Source: an uncultured Collinsella sp.
GTDB lineage: Bacteria; Actinomycetota; Coriobacteriia; Coriobacteriales; Coriobacteriaceae
DNA length: 64,000 bases
Assembly (NCBI GenBank): GCA_934630855.1
Contig: CAKTWW010000001.1
Coordinates: 1-64,000, forward strand
Direction: 5' to 3'
The notes below the pieces were generated by a model, which was given only the letters and a program-made list of their open reading frames with translations, was not told the DNA's origin and made no database searches. Made by a program: the position numbers and the translations under genes. How positions within the stretch are numbered: position 1 is the stretch's first letter; each line of letters starts with the position of its first letter. Shown one piece after another: positions 8,226-16,847 of this stretch.

Positions 8226-9599
8226 ATGGATACGTCTGAGTACTTGTCTATGGGTGATGCCGCCCGCCTGTTGGGCGTTACGAAAGCCCGCATATCGCAA
8301 CTTGCCGCATCGGGGACGCTTGTGTGCGATATTGTGGGCGGCCGGAAGATGGTCGAGTACAATTCTGCGATCGCCTACCAAAAGGTCCGCAAACGAGGAC
8401 GCCGTCCTGCGGCCGATGTGGGGCGCAAGTTTACGCTGATGTCCGCCGACCATGAGGTCGCACATGTCTCATTTGATCCGACGCGTGAGTTTCCCTTCGA
8501 AATCGCCGAGGTCCTCGATGCGCAACGAATGCCGTTTGGCGCATGCTCGAGCTCTTCTCCAACGGTGAATAAGCGGGAGCTCAACGCGTGGTGGGGGCAT
8601 CGGTCGGTGCCCGATGTTCGCCCTGGGCTCATCTCGCGCTACCGCGAGCTGGGGATTGTCAACGGCGTTGAGGTGCCGGTTCAGTGCCTGGGTCTCTCGC
8701 TTTCGGATTGCTATTGGCTGCGGCCGGCCGATTGCGACGAACTCAAATGGCAAAACATCAATTACTTTGAGAACGAATTTGAGCGATCGGCGCCCGAGGG
8801 GCGTTCGGGTTGGCTGGAGGGCATCGGTCTTAAAAATCCCGACAACACATCCGAAGGCGAGCTTCCTAAATCGTGGATGATTCGCAACGGTGTTCGCGTT
8901 CTGGTCAAGGGGTGCGGGATGGACGATCAGCGTCCCTTTAACGAGGCGGTTGCAACGGCTCTACATCGTCGCTTGCTGTCGGAGGGCGAGTTTGTTCCTT
9001 ACACGGTTGAGCGCATGTTCGATGGCCCCGTGTGCCTGTGTGAGGATTTTCTTGACGGCCGCGAGGAATATGTTCCGGCTGTTTACGTTAAGGGCGCCCT
9101 TGGCGGCCAGCGAGGAAGCTCGACGTACGACCGGTACTGCCGCTTTCTTGGTAAGCATGGAGCAGACGAGGCTGCCGTGAGAAGATCTATGTCGCAGATG
9201 ATCGTTTGTGATGCTCTTTTGGCTAACAGCGACCGCCATTGGCGAAACTTCGGCATCATCCGCAATGTCGACACTCTGGAGATAAAACCTGCTCCGTTGT
9301 TCGATAGCGGCAACTGCCTGTGGTACGACGTACCAACTGCCGTGCTCGCAGCTGGGGAGTTTGGGTTTTCCGCTAAGCCGTTTGGGCCCGACCCTTCCGT
9401 CCAGCTGGCGCTTGCGGATTCGCTCGATTGGTTCGATTCATCGCGGCTCAACGGATTTGTTGATGAGGCGATCGAGATTCTTTCGCAGAGCAAATGGGCC
9501 ACGGCGGAGGGTCGACTCGAGGCCATCCGCCGCGGCCTCGAGCGTCGCGTAATCGGGGTTGGTGCCGCTGTTGAGGTACTTCGACACGTGCAGCGATAA
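8226..9599 (+). CDS. HTH domain fused to HipA-like kinase
   Basis: About 457 residues. Residues 8-60 form a small helix-turn-helix of the excisionase/MerR-like kind (DAARLLGVTKARISQL, then a GRKMVEY wing). The C-terminal half resembles HipA-type Ser/Thr kinases: VKGCG (probable ATP lysine), ANSDRHWRNFG near residue 335 (catalytic Asp and Asn) and PLFDSGN near 358 (metal-binding Asp). No separate HipB is seen upstream or downstream, so the fused HTH may take its place. I chose the ATG at 8226 because GAGGTG lies 9 bases upstream. The gene runs convergently into mnmA with only 8 bases between the stops. Toxin activity is inferred, not shown. Confidence 0.75.
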   Translation: MDTSEYLSMGDAARLLGVTKARISQLAASGTLVCDIVGGRKMVEYNSAIAYQKVRKRGRRPAADVGRKFTLMSADHEVAHVSFDPTREFPFEIAEVLDAQRMPFGACSSSSPTVNKRELNAWWGHRSVPDVRPGLISRYRELGIVNGVEVPVQCLGLSLSDCYWLRPADCDELKWQNINYFENEFERSAPEGRSGWLEGIGLKNPDNTSEGELPKSWMIRNGVRVLVKGCGMDDQRPFNEAVATALHRRLLSEGEFVPYTVERMFDGPVCLCEDFLDGREEYVPAVYVKGALGGQRGSSTYDRYCRFLGKHGADEAAVRRSMSQMIVCDALLANSDRHWRNFGIIRNVDTLEIKPAPLFDSGNCLWYDVPTAVLAAGEFGFSAKPFGPDPSVQLALADSLDWFDSSRLNGFVDEAIEILSQSKWATAEGRLEAIRRGLERRVIGVGAAVEVLRHVQR

Positions 9600-9607
9600 A
9601 CCCGCGG

Positions 9608-10708
9608 CTACTTAAGCGCGCCGGTCACGGTGCCGCCGCCCAGGACGATGTCGCCGCGATAGACGACGACGGCCTGTCCGGGGGCGATGGCTCGCTGTGG
9701 CTCGTCAAAAGTCAGCAGCATTTGTCTGTCGGCGCCACGTGTAAGGGTCGCCGCCTGGTCCTTTTGACGGTAGCGGTACTTGGCGCCCACGCGAATGCCG
9801 CCGGCATTGAGCTCTGCCTCCATGCGCTCTGCCGGCGCGCTCCAGATCCACTCATCGGCAGTTAGCGCCGAGGCGGTTAGGTCCTCGGCTTCGCCCAGAT
9901 GCACGGTGTTGCTGGCGGCGTCGACACCCGTTACGTACACGGGATGCGCCATCGCGACGCCCAGGCCCTTGCGCTGGCCGATGGTATAGCGCAGCGCGCC
10001 GTTGTGGCGTCCGACCACGCTGCCGTCGCGCCATACGATATCGCCCGGTGTAGCGGGATGTCCGCACCGACGCTCGATATAGCCCGCATAGTCGCCGTCC
10101 GCGATAAAGCAGATGTCCTCGCTTTCGGCCTTCTTGGCGTTGGTAAAGCCCTGTTCGGCGGCAATGCGGCGCACGTCGTGCTCCTTGTCCAGACCCGCCA
10201 GCGGAAAGATCGTGCGCGACAGCCGCTCCTGCGTGAGCGAATACAAAAAGTAGCTCTGGTCCTTTTTGGGGTCCTCGCCGCGATGTAGCTGCCAGGTGCC
10301 GTCGGGTGCCTGGCTCGTTTTGGCATAGTGGCCCGTGGCGATGTAGTCGCAGCCCATATCCAGCGCCGCATCCAGCAACGCGCCAAACTTAATGTGGCGG
10401 TTGCAGATGATGCACGGGTTGGGCGTCAGCCCCTCCTGATAGGCGGTCACGAAGCGCTCGATAACGTTGCGGTCGAAGGTCTGCTGCAGGTCGAGTACAT
10501 GGTGAGGTATCCCCAGGCGCTCGGCGACGGCCTTTGCATCGGCGATATCGCGGTCGACCTTACTCATGCCCGTGACGGGATCGGGCACGGGGCAGGTGAG
10601 ACGCATGGTGGCGCCGATGCATTCGTAGCCCTGGCGCTTGAGCAGATACGCGGTCACGCTGGAATCGACGCCGCCACTCATGGCGACGAGCACGCGCTTA
10701 TTGTGCAT
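9608..10708 (-). CDS. mnmA: tRNA-specific 2-thiouridylase MnmA
   Basis: 366 residues, full length. The enzyme installs the 2-thio group on U34 of Glu, Gln and Lys tRNAs. The PP-loop SGGVDSS begins at residue 11; the catalytic cysteines are C102 in NPCIICNRH and C200 in SEDICFIADGDY; GHYAK and QSYFLY are further family blocks. AAGGAG precedes the ATG. A terminator-like hairpin with a T-tract and a TACAAT box lie immediately upstream (10738-10786), so leader attenuation is possible. The sulfur comes from a cysteine desulfurase, not present in this window, although cysK lies just upstream. Confidence 0.96.
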   Translation of the reverse strand: MHNKRVLVAMSGGVDSSVTAYLLKRQGYECIGATMRLTCPVPDPVTGMSKVDRDIADAKAVAERLGIPHHVLDLQQTFDRNVIERFVTAYQEGLTPNPCIICNRHIKFGALLDAALDMGCDYIATGHYAKTSQAPDGTWQLHRGEDPKKDQSYFLYSLTQERLSRTIFPLAGLDKEHDVRRIAAEQGFTNAKKAESEDICFIADGDYAGYIERRCGHPATPGDIVWRDGSVVGRHNGALRYTIGQRKGLGVAMAHPVYVTGVDAASNTVHLGEAEDLTASALTADEWIWSAPAERMEAELNAGGIRVGAKYRYRQKDQAATLTRGADRQMLLTFDEPQRAIAPGQAVVVYRGDIVLGGGTVTGALK

Positions 10709-10737
10709 GGGGAGGTTCTCCTTGGTGGCATGTGGCC

Positions 10738-10786
10738 AAAAAAGAAAAGCGGCGCGGGAGGCTGGTTCCGCGCCGCAGACATTGTA
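10738..10786 (-). promoter_or_regulatory. promoter and terminator-like hairpin ahead of mnmA
   Basis: On the minus strand TGCTACAAT (extended -10; TACAAT at 10786-10781) is followed within about 6 bases by the hairpin GCGGCGCGG/CCGCGCCGC and then TTTTCTTTTTT at 10748-10738. The hairpin can end cysK transcripts, but a transcript started at this -10 would also begin with it, before the mnmA ribosome site. Confidence 0.6.
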
Positions 10787-10889
10787 GCAAGTTCGGGTGC
10801 TTCGTGGGACACCCTAACAAGATAGGCTCAGGCCGCCAGAAGAGAGGGGAGACCGGCTTGCCTTGGGCTCATCCGTTCAACTGCAGGAA

Positions 10890-11828
<939 letters not shown>

Positions 11829-11959
11829 GATGAACCTCCAAAGTGTTCAAATGACTGGATACCGTGTGGTTTTACGGTGTGTGTAGCAGCGAAACCCACA
11901 AACCTTATAGGTTGTTCGTTTTGCTGTTGGGAAGCATACTAGACACTAAAGCCTAGTAA

Positions 11960-11986
11960 TGCAATAGGAAATAGGAGTTTATTGCA
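11960..11986. promoter_or_regulatory. candidate Rrf2-family operator
   Basis: TGCAATA and TATTGCA form an inverted repeat around two ATAGGA half-sites, between divergent cysK and the Rrf2 gene. The ATAGGA motif recalls the half-site of the Bacillus cysteine regulator CymR. Other short palindromes nearby are TACTAG/CTAGTA (11937-11958) and AACCT/AGGTT (11901-11913). Function is inferred from position only. Confidence 0.4.
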
Positions 11987-12080
11987 AGTTGATTAACCAT
12001 CTTGACCGGAACGGGTATTTTCAAAGCCAATTTTTCGGCTAGAATTTCAACGACTAAAAGACCGAAAGGCAGCACTATAT

Positions 12081-12509
12081 ATGTTGGTTTCTACTAAGGG
12101 CAGATATGCCCTGCGCGTTATGGTCGACCTGGCCGAGCACCAAGCGGCCGGTCGCATCCCGCTTAAAGAGATTGCGGCACGTCAGGGTATTTCGGAGAAG
12201 TACCTCGAGAATATTCTAGCGACGCTCGTGCGCGCCAATATGCTCTCGGGCATGCGCGGCAAGGGCGGCGGCTATGTGCTCACACGCCCGCCCGAGCAGT
12301 ACACGGTGGGCGAGATCTTGCGCCTGACCGAGGGTAGCCTGGCGCCGGTCGCCTGTCTGGATGGCGACTGCAAGGGTTGCTCGCGATCTGATGAGTGCCC
12401 CACGCTCGACGTGTGGAAGAATCTGGACAAGCTCATCAACGACTACCTCGACGGCGTGACGCTCGACCAACTTGTCGCGCCCAACGAAGGCTACGACTAC
12501 GTGATCTAG
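12081..12509 (+). CDS. Rrf2 family transcriptional regulator
   Basis: 142 residues. The N-terminal winged helix starts MLVSTKGRYALRVMVDLA, and the recognition block IAARQGISEKYLENIL matches Rrf2/IscR/CymR proteins. Four cysteines (C92, C97, C100, C106) in the loop CLDGDCKGC-SRSDEC could ligate an Fe-S cluster as in IscR; CymR lacks such a set. With cysK divergent, control of cysteine and sulfur supply is likely. Whether it is IscR-like (Fe-S sensing) or CymR-like (bound to cysteine synthase) cannot be decided from sequence; the cysteines favour the first. Confidence 0.88.
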   Translation: MLVSTKGRYALRVMVDLAEHQAAGRIPLKEIAARQGISEKYLENILATLVRANMLSGMRGKGGGYVLTRPPEQYTVGEILRLTEGSLAPVACLDGDCKGCSRSDECPTLDVWKNLDKLINDYLDGVTLDQLVAPNEGYDYVI

Positions 12510-12577
12510 GGCTCTAACGTAATGTGACAGCGCGGGCCGACCTGTGGTGGGTTGGCCCGCGCTTTATGTCAATTGGA

Positions 12578-12943
12578 CTATTCGCCTGCGACGCCGTCGA
12601 GGATGCTGCGCATGATGGATACTAGGATGCTGCCCATAAATGCCGAGCCAAAGCTCGCAATGGAGATGCCTGCACCCAGCAGGTTGACCGACAGGTAGCT
12701 GGCGAGCTCGAGCATAAAGCTGTTGACCACGAGCTGGAAGATGCCCAGCGTGATAATGGTGAGCGGCAGCGAAATGACCGTCAGGAACGGTTTGACGAGC
12801 GAGTCGACGATGTTTAGGAACAGCCCCACAAAGGCAAAGCAGACCCAGGCTTCGGCAAAACCGAAGGGCTGGATGCCGGGGACGAGAAACGTGGCGATCG
12901 CGATGGCGATCGAAGTGAAGAGCCAGTTAAGCATAAAGCGCAT
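12578..12943 (-). CDS. phage holin family 4 (YvlD-like) membrane protein
   Basis: About 121 residues with four hydrophobic segments; it starts MRFMLNWLFTSIAIAIATF and contains SLVKPFLTVISLPLTIIT, the signature of PF04020 (YvlD type). Despite the family name these are chromosomal inner-membrane proteins of unknown role, often linked to envelope stress. The ATG at 12943 follows AAAGGGA. It is convergent with the Rrf2 gene. Confidence 0.85.
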   Translation of the reverse strand: MRFMLNWLFTSIAIAIATFLVPGIQPFGFAEAWVCFAFVGLFLNIVDSLVKPFLTVISLPLTIITLGIFQLVVNSFMLELASYLSVNLLGAGISIASFGSAFMGSILVSIMRSILDGVAGE

Positions 12944-13100
12944 GGTGCGATCCCTTTCTGCGCAGACAGTGTGTCGCTTTGTTTGGGCGCCCATTGTCTC
13001 AGATATTCGTGGAGCTTACGTGCGCGTTTGGTTTCAAAACGGCGTTCGTCCTAAAAAACGTGCCGCTGGCAGAGAGTCTTGTCGCTTTAGTTTGGTGGTG

Positions 13101-13109
13101 TGCTACACT
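13101..13109 (+). promoter_or_regulatory. probable promoter of yerC (extended -10)
   Basis: TGCTACACT matches an extended -10 element about 100 bases upstream of the yerC start. No good -35 is seen. Confidence 0.4.
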
Positions 13110-13214
13110 GCTACGGGCAAATGCCCCATGCATTGTTTTATTGCATATTACGGGCGAACGATGCCCGATGTCAGTATCAACTTCGATGCCTTTTGGCGGG
13201 TTTGGCGGTGATCG

Positions 13215-13514
13215 ATGAATATCGAGAACATGTTTGACAAGCCTGATGTCAAGCAGCTGGTCCACGCATTTAGTCTTTTGGACGACGAGAAGGATATTCA
13301 AGCGTTTTTGACCGATATCTGCACGCCGCGTGAGATCTGCGATCTTTCTCAGCGCCTGCAGGTCGCGCGTTATCTGGATGAGGGCGAGCCCTATGTTGAG
13401 GTTCAGGCCCGTACCGGCGCTTCGTCCACCACGGTGAGCCGTGTTTCCAAGGCGCTTAATGGCGAGTACGGCGGCTATCGCAAGATCCTCATCAAGCTGG
13501 AGGATGGCGAGTAA
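13215..13514 (+). CDS. yerC: YerC/YecD family TrpR-like regulator
   Basis: 99 residues, matching the YerC/YecD family, whose fold is that of the Trp repressor. Conserved blocks are FLTDICTPREICDLSQRL and the helix-turn-helix VQARTGASSTTVSRVSKAL, followed by GGYRKIL. It is a small DNA-binding protein, and its effector is unknown. A strong terminator follows, so it is probably transcribed alone. Confidence 0.9.
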   Translation: MNIENMFDKPDVKQLVHAFSLLDDEKDIQAFLTDICTPREICDLSQRLQVARYLDEGEPYVEVQARTGASSTTVSRVSKALNGEYGGYRKILIKLEDGE

Positions 13515-13541
13515 GCCAACGGCAAAAGCGAATTGCACAGA

Positions 13542-13566
13542 ACCGCTCCTCCGGGAGCGGTTTTTT
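13542..13566 (+). terminator. terminator after yerC
   Basis: ACCGCTC/GAGCGGT stem with loop CTCCGG followed by T6. Confidence 0.92.
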
Positions 13567-13630
13567 GGTGCATTGGGGTCAGGTTATCTTGCGCCAAGGT
13601 GGTGCAAACAAACCTGACCCCAATGCACCA
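13566..13630. repeat. 20-bp perfect inverted repeat
   Basis: TGGTGCATTGGGGTCAGGTT at 13566-13585 is exactly complementary to 13611-13630 across a 25-base loop. It overlaps the last base of the yerC terminator. A fragment (GATGCACCA) recurs at about 13651. No gene is visible between yerC and addB. Confidence 0.88.
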
Positions 13631-13745
13631 GCGGGTGGCAAGTCTGTCTCCGATGCACCAAAAGATGTTGGTGTGGTGCCATGTTGTCCGCGTGGGCGGG
13701 TAGGATGGATGCATTGATTATTACGAACGGTTTGAGTGGAGGACC

Positions 13746-16700
13746 ATGCCTGTTCGAATCTATACCACCAATGCCGGCACGGATTTGAGCGATGCCGAGG
13801 CGGCGCTGCTTGCCGACCTGGTTGCCCGCCACGGGCGCGCCGTGTTGCTGGCGCCCTCGTTTGCCGAGCTCGACCTGTGCCGTCACGATGCGGCGATGGC
13901 CGGCGCCTCGCTGGGCGTAGACTACAAGACTCCTTCGTCGTGGCTCCGCTCGTTGTGGGAGCTTTTGGGCGATGGCCGTAGCTTTGTCGACAACCTGCAG
14001 CGCCAGATGCTGTTCTCGGATATGGTCGCGCGTCTCGACGATGCCGACCTGCAGCCGCTTTCGCGCAGCCAGGGTACGGTGCGCATGCTCGCACGCATGG
14101 CCCGCGATGTGCTGCCGGGCGTGGCGGGAACGGCCGCCGAGCGCCGCTGCGGTGATGCGTGCCAGCCCAAGCCCAAAAGCGACGCTGAGGCTCGTGTGTT
14201 TGAGCTTTTGCGTGCCTATGCGAGCGGCCTGGACCGCCGAGATATGGTCGAGCCCTGCGAGGCCGCCGATATGATGGCCAGCGCCCTGGCCGACAGCCTG
14301 CCCGCCTGCGCTCGTGCGGTGTTCGTGCGCGGCATCACGTCGTTTACACATGGCCTGCTCGAGCTGCTATCGGCCGTGGCGAACAATGGGGGAGAGGTCG
14401 TCGTGCTGCTTGCCCGCGAGCAGGCGGCAATGCGCGAGGATCTCGCTGCCGCCTTTGACACTCGCGGCGTGCTGTTTGAGGTCGCGCCGCTGGGGGAGGA
14501 CGTTGCCGCGCCCCAGGCTGCCTCCGAGTCCGCCGCTCAGCCTACCTTTGTAGAAGTTGCCGGCCCCCATGCCCGCGCCCATGCCTATGTGGATGCGATC
14601 GACGAGCTCGTAAAAACGTGTGTGGATGCCGCGCCGCGCGACGATGCCGTAGCACCCGCGGGTCCCGTGCGCGTGCTCGTGGTGTCCGCCCGAGCACCCC
14701 AGCTGTTTGGCGAGCTCGCCGCCCGTTTGGCGGCGCGTCACATTGCGGCCGAGACAACCGAGTTCACGACGTTTTCCCAATCCATCGCGGGCGGGCAGTT
14801 TACGGCGCTCGCCGACCTGATCGAGCGCATGAAGGCCGCCGACGAGGGCACCGCCTCCAAGACCGAGTGGTGGCCCGCGCCGGAGCTCACCGACTGGATC
14901 TACAGCCCGCTTTCGGGCGCCGATGCCGCCAGCGCGCGAGCCTTCGATAAGAACATGCGCCTGTCGCGCAGCAAGACCACTACGGGCGTTAAGAGCCTGC
15001 TGCAGAGCGTGCAGGGCCAGGTGAGGGGTGCGCGCAAGGCGGCCAGTGACCAAAACTGGTTTAAGAACGTGCCGTGCGTAGCCTCGGACGTGTTCCAGGC
15101 GCTGTGGCGCGACAAGCCCGTGACGGCGCTCAAGGCCATGCTCGCCGTTGTCGAGGCGCTGCCCGATCGCGCCCTGGGTGGCCTTGATGGGCAGGCCCGC
15201 CGCCAGGCCGAGGCGGCCCTGCTGCGCCATGCCGTCGACATCCTTATGAACGACGCCCGCGCGCTCGACGTGTCGCAGGCAGCGACCGTGCCCGTGCTCG
15301 ACGGCGTCCGCACCAAGGTGGACAAGCGCAGTACCGCTTACGATTACGAGACCTACGAGGTCGATCGCGCCCCGCGCGCCCAAGTGCGCTTTGCGTCGCT
15401 TGTCGATGCGGCGGCCCTGCGCCCCGACAGCTACGATGTCGTGCTGTTTGCCGATGTCGACCTGGACAGCTACCCGCTTTCGCATGAGGAGGGCCCGCTG
15501 GCCACGTTGACGGCCGAGCTGGGTCGCAGCGGTGTGACGCTTGAGCCTGCGGCCTTGTTGCGCGTGCGTTTTGGCCGTGCTATACAGGCCGCGCGCGGGC
15601 CGGTTGCGCTTACCCGCGTGACGCACGATCGCCAGGCGCGTGAGTGCTATCCGGCGGCCGTGTGGACCGAGCTGCGAGCGCATGCCGAAGCCGATGGTGC
15701 CGCCAAGGTTGCACGCGTGGGCGAGGGCGACATCGTCGCCGATTTTGATCCCGCGGCCGGCGAGGGCCTCGAGTGCAAGCATGTCGTGTGCGAGGCTCCT
15801 CAGCACCTGAGCGAGGAGGCCGTGCCGTACCTGGTCCTGCGCCGCCGCGACGGCGAGGGCGAGGACGCGCCGCTCGTGCCACGTCTGACGTCCGCCTCGC
15901 AGATCGAGGCGTACTCGACGTGCCCGCTGTGCTGGTTTGTGTCGTATCGCGTGAAGCCCCAGTCCATCGACGCGGGCTTTGGCAACATGGAGAAGGGCAA
16001 CTTTGTCCACGATGTGCTGGAGCACCTGCATGCCCGTCTGCCCCAAGAGGGCATGGAGCGCGTGACGCCCGAGAATCTGCCGCGCGCGCAGGAGCTGCAG
16101 CGCGAGGTCTTTGACGAGACGTTGGCCGAGCACGCCGGCAAGCGCGGCACGGAGGGCCCGTTGGTGCCGCTCTCTGCGGTGGAGGAGCGCCAGGTGGCCG
16201 AGATCTTGCCACAGCTGGAGGGCGTGCTCGCCTACGAGTCCGAGGCGCTTGCCCCCTTTGCCCCGCGCTACCTGGAGTTCGCCTTCAACGAGCTCAAGGT
16301 CGAGTATGCCGGTTGGCCGCTCGGCGGGCGCATCGACCGCGTGGACGTGGACGCCGAGAACCGCGCCGTGGTGATCGACTACAAGCACCGCACGGGTGTT
16401 GAGGAGTTTAAGCTCGCCGACCCCACGGTGCGCGACGAGGAGACGGGCGAGGCGCCTATCGACGATCCGCGTTGGCTGCCGCCTCATACCCAAACGCTCA
16501 TCTACGCCCAGGCCATGCGCCGGGCGCTGGATCTGGACACCCGTGCTGCGCTCTACTTTTCGACCAAGGGCGGCAAGCCGGCACTGCGCGGCGCCGCGAG
16601 TGCCGAGCTGCTCGAGGAGGAGCGCGGCGACGGTCGCATCCCGGGCCTTAAGAAGGGCTTTCCCGGCGAGGGCGGCAGCATGGACTTCGATGCCCTGCTC

Positions 16701-16844
16701 GACCGCGTTGAGGCCGGCATTGCCGAGCGCCTGTGCGAGCTCGAGGCCGGAAACGTTGCCGCCGTCGACCCGGCGTCTGTCCAGGCCGCGCATGCGCGCT
16801 GCTCGTATAACCACGAAGGAACGTTTGTAAGGAGGGACGTGTAG
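13746..16844 (+). CDS. addB: ATP-dependent nuclease subunit B (AddB)
   Basis: 1032 residues. It is the partner of AddA in the AddAB helicase-nuclease that resects double-strand ends and recognises Chi. The N-terminal part is a degenerate helicase-like region without an obvious Walker A. The C-terminal nuclease region starts SASQIEAYSTCPLCWFVSY, with GGRIDRVDVD and VVIDYKHRTG supplying the PD-(D/E)XK acidic and lysine residues. AddB proteins usually close with a three-cysteine cluster binding Fe-S; here only one cysteine (ARCSYNHEG) is visible at the tail, so the cluster may be incomplete. GGAGGACC precedes the ATG. addA follows after 3 bases. Confidence 0.9.
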   Translation: MPVRIYTTNAGTDLSDAEAALLADLVARHGRAVLLAPSFAELDLCRHDAAMAGASLGVDYKTPSSWLRSLWELLGDGRSFVDNLQRQMLFSDMVARLDDADLQPLSRSQGTVRMLARMARDVLPGVAGTAAERRCGDACQPKPKSDAEARVFELLRAYASGLDRRDMVEPCEAADMMASALADSLPACARAVFVRGITSFTHGLLELLSAVANNGGEVVVLLAREQAAMREDLAAAFDTRGVLFEVAPLGEDVAAPQAASESAAQPTFVEVAGPHARAHAYVDAIDELVKTCVDAAPRDDAVAPAGPVRVLVVSARAPQLFGELAARLAARHIAAETTEFTTFSQSIAGGQFTALADLIERMKAADEGTASKTEWWPAPELTDWIYSPLSGADAASARAFDKNMRLSRSKTTTGVKSLLQSVQGQVRGARKAASDQNWFKNVPCVASDVFQALWRDKPVTALKAMLAVVEALPDRALGGLDGQARRQAEAALLRHAVDILMNDARALDVSQAATVPVLDGVRTKVDKRSTAYDYETYEVDRAPRAQVRFASLVDAAALRPDSYDVVLFADVDLDSYPLSHEEGPLATLTAELGRSGVTLEPAALLRVRFGRAIQAARGPVALTRVTHDRQARECYPAAVWTELRAHAEADGAAKVARVGEGDIVADFDPAAGEGLECKHVVCEAPQHLSEEAVPYLVLRRRDGEGEDAPLVPRLTSASQIEAYSTCPLCWFVSYRVKPQSIDAGFGNMEKGNFVHDVLEHLHARLPQEGMERVTPENLPRAQELQREVFDETLAEHAGKRGTEGPLVPLSAVEERQVAEILPQLEGVLAYESEALAPFAPRYLEFAFNELKVEYAGWPLGGRIDRVDVDAENRAVVIDYKHRTGVEEFKLADPTVRDEETGEAPIDDPRWLPPHTQTLIYAQAMRRALDLDTRAALYFSTKGGKPALRGAASAELLEEERGDGRIPGLKKGFPGEGGSMDFDALLDRVEAGIAERLCELEAGNVAAVDPASVQAAHARCSYNHEGTFVRRDV

Positions 16845-16847
16845 ACC

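Noticed and set aside
13736..13770. tRNA T-loop (GTTCGAATC)
   Set aside because: It is the start of addB; no cloverleaf can be drawn around it.
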